Origin: Lachnospiraceae bacterium | Lineage (GTDB): Bacteria; Bacillota; Clostridia; Lachnospirales; Lachnospiraceae | Length of the DNA: 64,000 nucleotides | Direction of reading: 5' to 3' | Assembly: GCA_015056905.1 (NCBI GenBank) | Contig: SVFI01000003.1 | Location: forward strand, 62,001 to 126,000 | Shown: positions 1 to 9,732 of the stretch, piece by piece | How positions within the stretch are numbered: the first letter of the stretch is position 1 | How the letters are laid out: every line of letters begins with the position of its first letter | The notes under the pieces: model-generated | Seen by the model: the letters and a program-made list of their open reading frames with translations, nothing else | The model's database searches: none | Told to the model about the DNA's origin: nothing | Made by a program: the position numbers and the translations under genes

Positions 1-1372
1 TACCATCGTTTCCTTTCGCCGAAATACAAACTTTTCCCTTCTCATCTGCGACGACGATCTGTGCATCTTTCAATACTAAAATACAATGATGTGTGCGTGC
101 ATATTCTCTTGCCGCCGTAATACAATCGGCCTTAATCTCTTCCGGCGTTTTACCGCTGAGCCTTGCAAACTCAACCACATGCGGCGTCATAATCACATGT
201 GTCTGCACATTTCTAAGAAGCGCTTCTGTCTCCCCGTTTTTTGCAACCAGATTCAGCGCATCCGCATCCAATATCAATATCTTTTCCTGCTTGTCTGCAA
301 GCCCTTTTAAAAGACACTCAAGAAGCACTTTCGACTGCTCCGTAGTTCCAAGTCCCGAACCGACGCAAATGACATCGGCAAACGAAATCAAAGAAAGGAT
401 TTTCTCCATAGCCGTTTTTTCTGATAAAACACCACAGTCAGTGTCATACAAATCAAGTACAGCTTCCGGTGCCGCAGAAAGTACTGCCTCTTTGTTGCTT
501 TCGTGCGTGCAAAGCCGTACATAGCCTCCGCCACTCCGAAAAGCCGCCGTCACATTCAGTATCGCCGCTCCGGCTATCGTCTCGCTTCCGGCAAGAAATC
601 CGAGCTTCCCAAACGTCGATTTATTACCAAGCGGATTGCGTCTGATATATTCCTGTACATCCGATTTTGTAAGACGAAATGTCAGAGACTCGTTTCCTGA
701 CAACAACTCCTTATTCATGGACGGATAACACATACCACACGAATCCAGTTTTACCTTTCCCGCATGAACTTTTCCTTCTCCAAGCATAAGCCCCTGCTTC
801 TTAAGGCCGAATGTCAATGTCTTATCTGCACGAAAAGCTGTGCCGAGCATCCGTCCCGTATCCGAACAGATTCCGGTCGGAACATCCATGGCAATCTTGT
901 ATCCTGTCAAGGTATTCATCCAATCCACCGCATCCTTAAATACGCCGGATAATTCTCTCGAAACACCGATACCTAATATAGCATCCACAATAACAGCATA
1001 TTCGGTCTGTCTTTTCTTTGTGTCTGTCAGACCTTGAAATACCCTTAACTTTCCTTCTTCATCTAAAACAGCATCCAGGAGTTTTTCCTGCCTTTGCCGC
1101 AATGTCGTGTATTTTTCTTTATTACCGAGAAGAAGCACATCCGGGCGATACCCCTCCTCTGTCAAAATTCTTGCAAGCGCAAGACCATCCGCACCATTAT
1201 TTCCGGTGCCACAGACAATCAGCAGACGCTCTCTCTTATCTATCATATTTTGAATGGTACAAGCTGCAAAAAGTGCTGCTCGCTCCATCAATACCGACGC
1301 ATCCATTCCGACGTTTTCCATGATATAGCTCTCATGTGCTTTCATCTGCTCTGCGGTCACAATATATTCCAT
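1..1372 (-). CDS. nnr: Bifunctional NAD(P)H-hydrate epimerase / dehydratase (partial, 3' end outside window)
   Basis: Repairs damaged hydrated NAD(P)H: the N-terminal YjeF domain epimerises NAD(P)HX and the C-terminal ribokinase-like domain dehydrates it with ADP or ATP. My reverse-strand translation starts MEYIVTAEQMKAHE and shows the epimerase motif GTGNNGADGL, then the dehydratase region with NPLGNKSTFGKLG and GSGLGTTEQ. The ORF track misses it because the frame has no stop inside the window. The ATG at 1372 follows an AGGAAA ribosome site. The protein runs off the left edge, so its last residues are not visible. It is the last gene of a minus-strand group, separated from the next gene by a strong hairpin. 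Confidence 0.93.
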   Translation of the reverse strand, partial: MEYIVTAEQMKAHESYIMENVGMDASVLMERAALFAACTIQNMIDKRERLLIVCGTGNNGADGLALARILTEEGYRPDVLLLGNKEKYTTLRQRQEKLLDAVLDEEGKLRVFQGLTDTKKRQTEYAVIVDAILGIGVSRELSGVFKDAVDWMNTLTGYKIAMDVPTGICSDTGRMLGTAFRADKTLTFGLKKQGLMLGEGKVHAGKVKLDSCGMCYPSMNKELLSGNESLTFRLTKSDVQEYIRRNPLGNKSTFGKLGFLAGSETIAGAAILNVTAAFRSGGGYVRLCTHESNKEAVLSAAPEAVLDLYDTDCGVLSEKTAMEKILSLISFADVICVGSGLGTTEQSKVLLECLLKGLADKQEKILILDADALNLVAKNGETEALLRNVQTHVIMTPHVVEFARLSGKTPEEIKADCITAAREYARTHHCILVLKDAQIVVADEKGKVCISAKGNDG

Positions 1373-1404
1373 ACGTTTTCCTTTCCACCTCTGCATGAAA
1401 CGCC

Positions 1405-1433
1405 AAAAAAGGATACAAAGCGCATCCTTTTTT
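1405..1433. terminator. Intrinsic terminator, 10-bp stem with A/T tails
   Basis: AAAAAAGGAT and ATCCTTTTTT pair around a 9-nt loop. The T tract makes it work for the coiled-coil gene on the minus strand; it would also work in the other direction. Confidence 0.75.
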
Positions 1434-1439
1434 GTAACT

Positions 1440-2075
1440 TTATGACTTCTTATCTCCTGCCGTTTTCGGCGCTTTCTCTGCCGGATTGTATTTCATATCA
1501 AAAATCTCTATCACTTCCGGTCCGAAAATATCATGCATATAACTGTACAAATTCTGGTTATATACTTCTTTTTCCTGCTTGCGGACAACGTTCTTCTTGA
1601 GGTCAATACGCATCTGATTAATCCACTTATCAATCTGCTCAATCTCAGCCGTGTTGTCCCTGATTGCCTCATAACAAACTTCCATCGAAAGAAGCATCAA
1701 CTCATAATTTACCGTGCTGATTTCCTTTTCAATATCAAGCAGTTCATCCTGATCCGCCTCAAGGCGCTCATTACAGTCTTCAATCAGTTTCTTATTTTCT
1801 TCCTGCTTTTTCTGTGCGGCACTACTCTCATTTCCCCCGTCCATGAGACTTACAATCTCATCACGCAGTTTGGTCTTAATGCTACGGAGTTTCTTACATT
1901 CATTGTTCAGTTTCCCCTGTCGTTTAAGCAGGTCATTCAGTTCCTGTTCTTTTAACTTAATCTCAGGACTGATTTCCGTCTGGGTAAACAGCCTGTGCCA
2001 TTTGTTGTCCAATGTCAGAATCGGAATGTTTTTACCGACCAATGCCGGTTTGTAGATTTCTTCCTTACGTGACAT
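1440..2075 (-). CDS. Hypothetical coiled-coil protein
   Basis: A soluble protein of about 211 residues, not assigned to a family. After about 40 residues it is almost entirely charged, heptad-like helix (for example KLNNECKKLRSIKTK), suggesting a long coiled coil; the last 40 residues are less regular. No signal peptide or membrane segment. The ATG at 2075 is preferred to the upstream in-frame start because AGAGGTGA lies just before it. That ribosome site overlaps the rex stop codon, so the gene is probably translationally coupled to rex. Function unknown. Confidence 0.75.
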   Translation of the reverse strand: MSRKEEIYKPALVGKNIPILTLDNKWHRLFTQTEISPEIKLKEQELNDLLKRQGKLNNECKKLRSIKTKLRDEIVSLMDGGNESSAAQKKQEENKKLIEDCNERLEADQDELLDIEKEISTVNYELMLLSMEVCYEAIRDNTAEIEQIDKWINQMRIDLKKNVVRKQEKEVYNQNLYSYMHDIFGPEVIEIFDMKYNPAEKAPKTAGDKKS

Positions 2076-2079
2076 AACA

Positions 2080-2739
2080 TCACCTCTGTTCTTTTTCAAA
2101 CCTCGTAATATTATAAGAAAGTTTCATTAAGCTATCGGACAAGTGTACATTTTCTACCTGTACCCCTTCCGGAACTTCCAGGTCAACATGGGCGAAATTC
2201 CAAATCGCTTTAATACCGCAGTTGACCAGCCGTTTGGATACCGGAACTGCTCCCTCCTTCGGAATCGTCAGAACACCGATATCTATTTCATTCTCTAAAA
2301 TAAATTGTTCCAGTTCTTCCATCGGTCTTACCGGAATTCCTCTCACAAGCATCCCCGTAAGCGACGGTTCCTGGTCAAACAATCCCCGGATTAAAAATCC
2401 TCTTCTCTCAAAATTCATGTAGTTGGCAAGAGCCGGTCCCAGATGTCCCGCACCGACAATAATCAGCTTATGCGTCTTATTAAGCCCGAGAATTTTACCG
2501 ATTTCCGTATATAAATATTCTACATTATACCCGTATCCCTGCTGTCCGAAACCGCCAAAATTATTGAAATCCTGACGTATCTGGGATGCTGTCACATTCA
2601 TAATCTTCGACAGCTCCTGTGAAGAGATTCGTTCCACACCCTCATCCTTTAATTCGCCGAGATAGCGAAAATAACGGGGAAGACGACCGATAACGGCCTG
2701 TGATATTTCTTTTTCTTCCACTTTTCCTGCCTCCTGCAT
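2080..2739 (-). CDS. rex: Redox-sensing transcriptional repressor Rex
   Basis: Rex binds DNA when NADH/NAD+ is low and releases it when NADH rises, controlling fermentation and hydrogen genes in anaerobes. At 219 residues it has family length. The N-terminal winged helix (about 1-80) contains the typical ASQIRQDFNNFGGFGQQGYGY stretch; the Rossmann motif GAGHLG is at 96-101; a C-terminal swapped helix follows. The ATG has a weak upstream ribosome site. It is transcribed away from the ABC-F gene, and a Rex-operator-like sequence lies 23 bp upstream, consistent with autoregulation. Confidence 0.96.
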   Translation of the reverse strand: MQEAGKVEEKEISQAVIGRLPRYFRYLGELKDEGVERISSQELSKIMNVTASQIRQDFNNFGGFGQQGYGYNVEYLYTEIGKILGLNKTHKLIIVGAGHLGPALANYMNFERRGFLIRGLFDQEPSLTGMLVRGIPVRPMEELEQFILENEIDIGVLTIPKEGAVPVSKRLVNCGIKAIWNFAHVDLEVPEGVQVENVHLSDSLMKLSYNITRFEKEQR

Positions 2740-2761
2740 ATGATAGTTTTATTATATCCCT

Positions 2762-2779
2762 TTGTTAAATATCTGTCAA
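2762..2779. promoter_or_regulatory. rex: Candidate Rex operator
   Basis: TTGTTAA-ATAT-CTGTCAA resembles the Rex consensus TTGTTAA-N4-TTAACAA: the left half is perfect and the right half matches 4 of 7. Its place just upstream of rex fits autoregulation. Confidence 0.45.
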
Positions 2780-2902
2780 AAATTTTCTTACTCTATGAAT
2801 TTATAGTAAAAAACATATCGGATATGGCATTTTTTCTTATTTTCTGCTATATTGTGTTCGTGCGCTGTTTCTACTACGCACGAAACACATGGAGGAAAAA
2901 AC

Positions 2903-4867
2903 ATGATTTTATCTTGTCAGAATTTATCCAAAACATTTGTTGACCATACCGTTATCCGTCAGGCGTCGTTTCAAATGGAAGACAACGACAAAGTTGCCAT
3001 TGTCGGAATCAACGGTGCAGGTAAGTCCACACTCCTTAAAATGATTGTCGGTCAGCTTTCTCCCGACACAGGAACCGTAGCATTTTCCAAAGATAAAACG
3101 TACGGATACCTTGCACAGCAGGACGGACAGGACAGTCCGAACACGATATACGAGGAGCTTCTTTCCGTGAAACAGGAACTGATTGACCTCGAAGAAGATC
3201 TCAGACAGCTCGAGTTTGATATGAAGCACGCTTCCGATGCGGAGCTGGAAGATTTAATGAAACTTTACACGTCCAAAACGCATGCATTTGAGTCAAAGGA
3301 CGGCTATAAATATCGCAGTGAACTTATCGGTGTATTAAAGGGACTCGGTTTTTCCGAGGAAGAGTTTTCCAAACCGATATCCACCTTATCCGGAGGCCAG
3401 AAAACACGCGTTTCCCTCGCGAAGCTTCTGCTCCTTTCTCCGGATTTGATTATTCTCGACGAACCGACGAACCACCTTGACATTTCGTCTATCAGCTGGC
3501 TCGAAAACTATCTTCGCACTTACAAGGGTGCGGTTATTATCGTTTCACACGACCGTTATTTTTTAGACCGTATCGTAAACAAAGTGCTTTCCGTTGACAA
3601 CGGCGAAACACGCATGTACCTCGGAAATTATTCTGCCTTTGCAGAAAAATCCGCCGAGATACGCAATGCGCAGATGAAAGCTTATCTAAAACAGCAGGAT
3701 GAAATCCGCCATCAGCAACAGGTGATTGATAAACTCAAATCGTTCAACCGCGAAAAATCCATCAAACGTGCGGAAAGTCGTGAAAAGATGCTTGATAAAA
3801 TGGAGGTGCTTGAAAAACCGACTGAGCTTCGTGACGACATGCGCTTTACTCTCACACCGCGCATCACCAGCGGAAACGATGTACTATCCGTCACCGCGCT
3901 TTCTAAAAGCTATGGTAATAACCATCTGTTTTCCGATGTTACTCTTGAAATCAAACGAGGCGAGCATGTTGCCATCATCGGCGATAACGGAACCGGAAAA
4001 ACAACACTGCTGAAAATTCTCAACGAACTTGAACCTGCAGACGATGGCGAATTTAAACTGGGAACAAAAGTCGAAATCGGATATTATGACCAGGAACACC
4101 ATGTCCTGCACAGCGAAAAAACATTGTTTGATGAAATATCCGATGATTACCCTACGCTTACCAATACGGAAATCCGCAATACTCTCGCGGCTTTCTTATT
4201 TACGGGCGATGATGTATTTAAACGCATCGGTGATTTGAGCGGTGGAGAACGCGGACGCGTTTCTCTGGCAAAACTGATGTTGTCTAACGCTAACTTTCTG
4301 ATTCTCGACGAGCCGACGAACCATTTGGATATCACGTCCAAAGAAATTCTTGAACAGGCAATCAACAATTATGAGGGAACCGTCCTGTACGTCTCCCATG
4401 ACCGTTACTTTGTCAATCAGACTGCCTCTCGCATTCTTGATTTAGCGAACAGGAAATTTTATTCTTTTCAGGGGAATTATGATTATTACCTGGAGAAAAA
4501 AGAAACCGTGGAAGGAGTTTCTTCCACTACTTTATCCGGAAAATCCGTGTATGCACCACTGGCAGCAGGTACTACCGTTTCAAGTGCATCTTCTGCCGGA
4601 ACAGGTTCCGATGATTTTACCGGTAAGCTGGATTGGCAACAACAAAAAGAATTACAGGCACAAAAACGCAAACTGGAAAACCGGTTAAAAAAATGTGAAG
4701 ACCGAATTGCTGTTTTAGAACAACGCATCAGTGAGATTGATGAAGAAATGGCAAAACCTGAGGTCGCAACAAACGTTGCCCGCCTCCAGGAACTTACGAA
4801 AGAACAAACCACTTTGAACGAAGAACTTGAGCTGAAATACGAGGAATGGGAACAGTTGCAGAGTTAA
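2903..4867 (+). CDS. ABC-F family ATP-binding protein
   Basis: A soluble ABC-F ATPase with no membrane domain; relatives act on ribosomes in translation or antibiotic protection. About 654 residues carry two nucleotide-binding domains: Walker A GINGAGKST (35-43) with signature LSGGQKTR, then GDNGTGKTT with LSGGERGR. A charged linker lies between them, and a C-terminal coiled coil (KRKLENRLKKCEDR) matches the ABC_tran_CTD found in Uup/YdiF-type members. The ORF track begins upstream at a GTG; the ATG at 2903 has GGAGG at a good distance. A small palindrome CATATC-G-GATATG lies at 2814-2826. Resistance versus housekeeping role cannot be decided here. Confidence 0.92.
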   Translation: MILSCQNLSKTFVDHTVIRQASFQMEDNDKVAIVGINGAGKSTLLKMIVGQLSPDTGTVAFSKDKTYGYLAQQDGQDSPNTIYEELLSVKQELIDLEEDLRQLEFDMKHASDAELEDLMKLYTSKTHAFESKDGYKYRSELIGVLKGLGFSEEEFSKPISTLSGGQKTRVSLAKLLLLSPDLIILDEPTNHLDISSISWLENYLRTYKGAVIIVSHDRYFLDRIVNKVLSVDNGETRMYLGNYSAFAEKSAEIRNAQMKAYLKQQDEIRHQQQVIDKLKSFNREKSIKRAESREKMLDKMEVLEKPTELRDDMRFTLTPRITSGNDVLSVTALSKSYGNNHLFSDVTLEIKRGEHVAIIGDNGTGKTTLLKILNELEPADDGEFKLGTKVEIGYYDQEHHVLHSEKTLFDEISDDYPTLTNTEIRNTLAAFLFTGDDVFKRIGDLSGGERGRVSLAKLMLSNANFLILDEPTNHLDITSKEILEQAINNYEGTVLYVSHDRYFVNQTASRILDLANRKFYSFQGNYDYYLEKKETVEGVSSTTLSGKSVYAPLAAGTTVSSASSAGTGSDDFTGKLDWQQQKELQAQKRKLENRLKKCEDRIAVLEQRISEIDEEMAKPEVATNVARLQELTKEQTTLNEELELKYEEWEQLQS

Positions 4868-5153
4868 AGATATCTGTACAGAAAAATCGGGTATTACCGA
4901 CTCAATCCCCAATTTTTCCCGTTCGTCGGGTATTTTTCTAAGCCTTATCCAGACTAGTACAAACTTTTTCTGCTCAGGTCGGTAAAAAAAACTACACATT
5001 TCCGACTAAGTTTTGAAAAACAACAAAAAATCGGCTATTATTCAGAAAATAATCCCGACTCATGAGCAGAATGTTTAATTTAGTCGGAAATGAAACCCAG
5101 AATCACCCCGACTATTATACAAAAATTAGTATTTTATCGGGATAATCTTGCAC
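4868..5153. other. Non-coding stretch with nested CCGA/TCGG hairpins
   Basis: No gene seen. ATTTCCGACTAA (4998-5009) and TTAGTCGGAAAT (5080-5091) are exact reverse complements enclosing an inner arm pair with ATTATT/AATAAT. A further hairpin closes CCCGA/TCGGG at about 5106-5141. TCGGGTATT occurs near 4883 and 4926. The first short CCCG-TTCGT-CGGG hairpin, followed by TATTTTT, may terminate the ABC-F transcript. Confidence 0.55.
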
Positions 5154-5205
5154 AAAAAAGCTGTTGCTCCACGGATATGATATGCCACATCCATTTTGCA
5201 ACAGC
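5154..5205 (-). terminator. Terminator of the lactonase gene
   Basis: On the minus strand GCTGTTGC pairs with GCAACAGC and is followed by six T residues. It lies 33 bp beyond the stop codon of the propeller gene. Confidence 0.7.
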
Positions 5206-5238
5206 CGCTCATTCATTTGACCGAATTCAGGAAACCTC

Positions 5239-6294
5239 TTACCCTTCCAATTTGTGGAATATCACACAGTTCGGTTTCTCAATCTTCATTTCTTTGCCAT
5301 TCATGACAAGAAGTCCCTTTTCCAAATCAACGCTAAAGAACGTCATTGTGTTGGACTCATGGTTTAAGCTGATTAAATGCCGGTTGTCCGGGAACAACGT
5401 CGCATCCTTCGGATAGTCGCCGCTCACCGGAAGACAAAACACCTTTTCAAGCATTCCTGTCTCGTGGTCGATGCGATAAACAATCACACTGTTATCGCCG
5501 GCATTGGAACTTACAAGATACTTTTCGTCAGCAGAGAAATTGAGTGCGCTGGCAGCAGAGCTGCTCGCATGATAATCATTCAATGTTGAGATATTCTGAA
5601 TCTTGGTAAAAAAAGGATTACTATCTTCCTCAACATATGAATAAACATCAATATAATTTTTAAGTTCATGTACAATGTAAACATACTTTCCGTTTTTCGT
5701 CATCTTAATATGACGTGGTGCTGATTCAAGTTCGCTTCGGATTACATCTACATGTTTCAGCTTTCCTAACATATGATTAACTTCATATACATCCACATGA
5801 TCCATTCCGATATCAGCAACCATCAGATAACGATTATCCCGCGTCATTTTTACACAGTTAACATGCGGACGAAAATTGCGCTCTGCGATGCTTCCCATAC
5901 CCTTGTGATACACTTCATCCGTTATTTCACCGACACCGCCATCCTCGCGGATACGAAGTACTGTAATTTTCCCATCATGGTAACCTGCAACAAAAAGGAG
6001 TTTCTCCGAATAATCCGTAGAGAGATAACATCCTCTCATACCGTTGATGGATGCATGGTTGATACATGTCAGACTTCCATCTTTTCCGATTTCATATGCC
6101 TCCACACCGAAATCCGTGATAGAATACAGATACTTTCCGTTATGGGAAAGCGTAATGTAGGATGAATTCGTAATCTCCACCTGATCCTTCGGGAGAAGTC
6201 TTCCGTTTTCCATGTCCACATCATATATTTTAATACCGTGGCAATCGCCCATCGTATAGGTCGATACATAAGCAACATATTTATTGTCTGCCAT
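5239..6294 (-). CDS. Lactonase family (6-phosphogluconolactonase-like) beta-propeller protein
   Basis: A 351-residue cytosolic seven-bladed propeller of the lactonase family (PF10282), whose characterised members hydrolyse 6-phosphogluconolactone or related lactones. Visible features are the early YVSTYT strand, repeated blades with NGKYLYS, DNRYLMVAD and NGKYVYIV, and the conserved RPH and PRHIK segments. The ATG at 6294 is chosen because GGAGG precedes it; the track's longer start is a TTG that overlaps this ribosome site. It is monocistronic and divergent from the polyamine operon. Lactonase activity is inferred from the fold. Confidence 0.85.
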   Translation of the reverse strand: MADNKYVAYVSTYTMGDCHGIKIYDVDMENGRLLPKDQVEITNSSYITLSHNGKYLYSITDFGVEAYEIGKDGSLTCINHASINGMRGCYLSTDYSEKLLFVAGYHDGKITVLRIREDGGVGEITDEVYHKGMGSIAERNFRPHVNCVKMTRDNRYLMVADIGMDHVDVYEVNHMLGKLKHVDVIRSELESAPRHIKMTKNGKYVYIVHELKNYIDVYSYVEEDSNPFFTKIQNISTLNDYHASSSAASALNFSADEKYLVSSNAGDNSVIVYRIDHETGMLEKVFCLPVSGDYPKDATLFPDNRHLISLNHESNTMTFFSVDLEKGLLVMNGKEMKIEKPNCVIFHKLEG

Positions 6295-6408
6295 TCGTTT
6301 TTCCTCCGCCAAAACTCATTTTGTACTATCTTAACACATTCCTATTTTTTTGTTAAGAATTCACTCGCAAATTTCCACTCTTTTTTTACAAAATACTGCG
6401 CAAATATA

Positions 6409-6436
6409 TTGACATTTATAATAAGAAATATATAAT
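6409..6436 (+). promoter_or_regulatory. Sigma-A promoter of the polyamine operon
   Basis: A perfect TTGACA (6409-6414), a 16-bp spacer and a perfect TATAAT (6431-6436) precede the XRE-cupin regulator. Confidence 0.8.
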
Positions 6437-6447
6437 TAGAACAGATT

Positions 6448-6464
6448 GTTTAGTAAAACTAAAC
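6448..6464. promoter_or_regulatory. Palindromic operator at the transcription start
   Basis: GTTTAGTAAAACTAAAC is a perfect 7-bp inverted repeat with a 3-nt centre, starting 12 bp after the -10 box. It probably covers the transcription start, as expected of an autorepressing XRE regulator. Confidence 0.65.
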
Positions 6465-6502
6465 TCAAAGTTTATTTAACTGTTAGAACAGAAGGTGCAT
6501 TT

Positions 6503-7039
6503 ATGGATATCGGTCTTAAGTTAAAAGAACTCAGAATACAGAAAGCGTTGACTCAGGAAGAGCTTGCTGACCGCGCAGAGTTATCCAAGGGTTTTATCTC
6601 CCAGCTCGAGCGTAATCTGACCTCCCCTTCCATCTCAACGCTGACAGATATTCTGCAGTGTCTCGGAACGAATTTAAATGATTTTTTCAGTGAGGAAGAC
6701 GATTCTCAGATTGTTTTCAAGCAGGATGACTTTTTTGAAAAAGAGGATGACACTCTTCATAACAAAATAGAATGGATTATTCCAAATGCCCAGAAGAATG
6801 AAATGGAACCTATCCGTCTCACTCTCTCGCCCGGTGGCTCCACATATCCCGACCTTCCGCACGAAGGTGAGGAATTCGGTTATGTGCTAAACGGAAACAT
6901 CAAAATCCACCTCGGCTCCAAAGTACATTCAGCCAAGAAGGGCGAAGCTTTTTATTTCGTTCCTGAAAAAAAACATTATCTCGAAGCAGGCAAATCCGGT
7001 GCCACGGTCATCTGGGTTACCAGTCCGCCAAGCTTCTAG
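6503..7039 (+). CDS. XRE-family regulator with C-terminal cupin (PuuR-like)
   Basis: A 178-residue regulator: residues 1-65 form a helix-turn-helix ([21 protein letters not shown]) and residues 105-178 a cupin barrel ([14 protein letters not shown]). This architecture is typical of ligand-sensing repressors of polyamine genes. The ATG at 6503 has GAAGGTG upstream; the track's longer start lies before the operator and is rejected. It is the first gene of the potABCD operon, 11 bp before potA. I infer it senses a polyamine and represses from the GTTTAGT palindrome; the ligand is not proven by sequence. Confidence 0.9.
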   Translation: MDIGLKLKELRIQKALTQEELADRAELSKGFISQLERNLTSPSISTLTDILQCLGTNLNDFFSEEDDSQIVFKQDDFFEKEDDTLHNKIEWIIPNAQKNEMEPIRLTLSPGGSTYPDLPHEGEEFGYVLNGNIKIHLGSKVHSAKKGEAFYFVPEKKHYLEAGKSGATVIWVTSPPSF

Positions 7040-7050
7040 AGGAGGACACC

Positions 7051-8124
7051 ATGAGCAATAAATTGATTAATCTTTCAGGCATCAACAAATCTTTTGACGG
7101 TACAATGGTACTGGATGACCTGAACTTATATATTCGCGAAAATGAATTTCTGACCCTGCTTGGTCCAAGCGGTTGTGGTAAGACAACCACTCTCCGTATT
7201 ATCGGTGGTTTTGAGACACCGGACAGCGGAAAGGTGTTTTTTAACGGAGAAGATATTACCACTCTTCCTCCGAACAAACGACAACTCAATACCGTTTTCC
7301 AGAAATACGCACTTTTTACCCATATGACGATTGCAGAAAACATTGCTTTCGGACTTAAAATTAAAAACAAGAGCAAGTCTTACATAGACGACAAAATCAA
7401 ATATGCGTTAAAACTTGTAAACCTCGACGGCTACGAAAAACGTATGCCACACCAGCTCTCCGGCGGACAGCAACAGCGAATCGCCATCGCCCGGGCCATC
7501 GTGAATGAACCGAAGGTTCTTCTGCTCGATGAGCCGCTCGGTGCACTTGACTTAAAACTCCGTCAGGATATGCAGTATGAACTCATTCGTCTTAAAAACG
7601 AGCTTGGAATTACATTTGTGTACGTTACACATGATCAGGAAGAAGCTCTTACCATGTCCGATACCATTGTTGTTATGAATCAGGGTTATATCCAGCAGAT
7701 TGGTACGCCTGAAGTCATTTACAACGAACCGGAAAATGCATTTGTTGCAGATTTTATCGGAGACAGCAATATTATCGATGCCATCATGGTAAAAGACGAA
7801 CTCGTATCCTTCCTCGGATGCAAGTGGGCATGCGTTGACAAAGACTTCGGAAACAACAAACCGGTCGACGTTGTCATTCGGCCTGAAGATATCATTTTAA
7901 AAGAAGCCGGTACAGGAACACTCGATGGCGAGGTAACTCATGTAATCTTTAAAGGTGTTCACTACGAAATGGAAGTTATGGCAGGTGGCTATGAATGGCT
8001 TGTACACTCCACTTCCATGTTTACAGTCGGTCAGAAGGTCTCCATTAGTGTAGACCCGTTCAACATCCAGATTATGAACAAACCGGAATCTGAGGACGAG
8101 GAGGCTGCGCACATTGAAGAGTAA
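7051..8124 (+). CDS. potA: Spermidine/putrescine ABC transporter ATP-binding protein
   Basis: The ATPase subunit that powers polyamine import. At 357 residues it has Walker [10 protein letters not shown] (38-46), signature LSGGQQQR, Walker [12 protein letters not shown], the switch VTHDQEEA and a C-terminal TOBE domain (about 270-345) typical of PotA. AGGAGG precedes the ATG. Its 3' end overlaps potB by 11 bp, so the subunits are likely translationally coupled. Confidence 0.96.
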   Translation: MSNKLINLSGINKSFDGTMVLDDLNLYIRENEFLTLLGPSGCGKTTTLRIIGGFETPDSGKVFFNGEDITTLPPNKRQLNTVFQKYALFTHMTIAENIAFGLKIKNKSKSYIDDKIKYALKLVNLDGYEKRMPHQLSGGQQQRIAIARAIVNEPKVLLLDEPLGALDLKLRQDMQYELIRLKNELGITFVYVTHDQEEALTMSDTIVVMNQGYIQQIGTPEVIYNEPENAFVADFIGDSNIIDAIMVKDELVSFLGCKWACVDKDFGNNKPVDVVIRPEDIILKEAGTGTLDGEVTHVIFKGVHYEMEVMAGGYEWLVHSTSMFTVGQKVSISVDPFNIQIMNKPESEDEEAAHIEE

Positions 8125-8932
8125 ACGTTCTTTGTTGGCGGGACCATACCTTTTCTGGTCCATTGCCTTCATCATTATCCCACTTGTCATGGTGTTTTAC
8201 TATGGGTTTATCAACGAGAACGGAGCATTTACACTGGAAAATATTGCAGCGATTGCCACCCCGGAGCACAGCAAAGCACTATGGATTTCCATCCGGCTCT
8301 CACTTATCAGTACGGTGATATGTTTCCTGCTTGCCTACCCTCTTGCCATGATTTTGTCAAGCATGAGTGTCAATCAGAATCAGTTTATCGTTCTTGTCTT
8401 CATCCTTCCAATGTGGATGAACTTTTTACTTCGGACACTTGCCTGGCAGACGCTTTTAGAGAAAAACGGAGTCATTAATATGATTCTTAACTTCTTCTCT
8501 CTGCCGTCACTTAACATTATTAACACAGAAGCAGCAATTATACTCGGTATGGTATACAACTTCCTGCCGTTTATGGTTCTGCCGATTTATAACTCACTCG
8601 CAAGACTTGACCGCGATGTTATCAATGCCGCACATGATCTCGGTGCGAACTGGGTGCAGACCTTCTGTCGTATCATTTTCCCGCTCAGCATTCCGGGCGT
8701 GGTAAGCGGTGTTACCATGGTTTTTGTTCCTGCACTGACAACTTTCGTCATTTCTGCCATTCTCGGAGGAAGCAAAATTCTTCTGATTGGTAACGTGATT
8801 GAACAGGAATTTACGCAGGCTTCCAACTGGAACCTCGGCAGCGGACTTTCCATCGTGCTTATGATATTTATCATTCTCAGCATGATTATCTCCGCCATCC
8901 TTGACAAAGACGGGGAGGGAACGCTGTTATGA
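8114..8932 (+). CDS. potB: Spermidine/putrescine ABC transporter permease
   Basis: First integral membrane subunit, 272 residues with about six membrane helices. The EAA-type loop that contacts the ATPase is visible as [25 protein letters not shown] (loop core AAHDLGAN). The start is a TTG at 8114, supported by GAGGAGG nine bases upstream within the potA coding sequence; no ATG is available before the first helix. It ends in an ATGA overlap with potC. Confidence 0.93.
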   Translation: MKSKRSLLAGPYLFWSIAFIIIPLVMVFYYGFINENGAFTLENIAAIATPEHSKALWISIRLSLISTVICFLLAYPLAMILSSMSVNQNQFIVLVFILPMWMNFLLRTLAWQTLLEKNGVINMILNFFSLPSLNIINTEAAIILGMVYNFLPFMVLPIYNSLARLDRDVINAAHDLGANWVQTFCRIIFPLSIPGVVSGVTMVFVPALTTFVISAILGGSKILLIGNVIEQEFTQASNWNLGSGLSIVLMIFIILSMIISAILDKDGEGTLL

Positions 8933-9714
8933 AAAAATTTATTTCAAGATTTTATATTACGATTATTTTTATCTTTTTGTACGCTCCGATTGCGACCCTC
9001 ATCGTTTTATCCTTTAATAAAAGTAAAACGAGAGCCAAATGGGGTGGATTTACCACCAAATGGTATGTCGAACTGTTTGAAAATGAGATTATTCTGGAGG
9101 CCTTGCAGAACACATTGCTTCTCGCTCTGCTCTCCGCTCTCATTGCAACCGTCATCGGAACTGCAGCATGCATCGCCATCAACCAGATGAACAAAGCATG
9201 GCGCACGTTCTTTATGGGTGTCACGAACATTCCGATGCTGAATGCAGATATCGTAACCGGTATTTCACTTATGCTACTGTACTTAAGCTTTGGTATGAGC
9301 TTTGGTTTTTCCACGATTCTTCTGGCACATATCACCTTCAATATACCTTACGTCATATTGAGTGTTATGCCCAAGATGAAACAGCTCAACAAACATACTT
9401 ACGAAGCTGCGCTTGACCTCGGTGCAGGTCCTGTCTATGCTTTCTTTAAAGTCGTGTTTCCGGATTTGCTCCCGGGTATTTTTACCGGATTTTTAATGGC
9501 ATTTACAATGTCTCTGGATGATTTTATTATCACACACTTTACCAAAGGTCCGGGGGTAGATACTCTTTCTACCAAAATTTATACGGAAGTGAAGAAAGGC
9601 ATCAAACCTGAAATGTATGCACTTTCCACTATTATATTTGTCGTTGTTTTGGCTCTGCTTCTGTTCATCAATAAGAGCCCTTCCAAAAAAGACAACGCGC
9701 AAAAGAGAATTTAA
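8929..9714 (+). CDS. potC: Spermidine/putrescine ABC transporter permease
   Basis: Second permease subunit, 261 residues with about six membrane helices and the coupling loop EAALDLGAGPVYAFFKVVFP. The N-terminal segment FISRFYITIIFIFLYAP fits PotC. The start overlaps the potB stop (ATGA), and GGGAGG lies just upstream. It pairs with PotB to form the pore of the polyamine importer. Confidence 0.95.
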   Translation: MKKFISRFYITIIFIFLYAPIATLIVLSFNKSKTRAKWGGFTTKWYVELFENEIILEALQNTLLLALLSALIATVIGTAACIAINQMNKAWRTFFMGVTNIPMLNADIVTGISLMLLYLSFGMSFGFSTILLAHITFNIPYVILSVMPKMKQLNKHTYEAALDLGAGPVYAFFKVVFPDLLPGIFTGFLMAFTMSLDDFIITHFTKGPGVDTLSTKIYTEVKKGIKPEMYALSTIIFVVVLALLLFINKSPSKKDNAQKRI

Positions 9715-9732
9715 TGTATGAGGAGAATTAAA

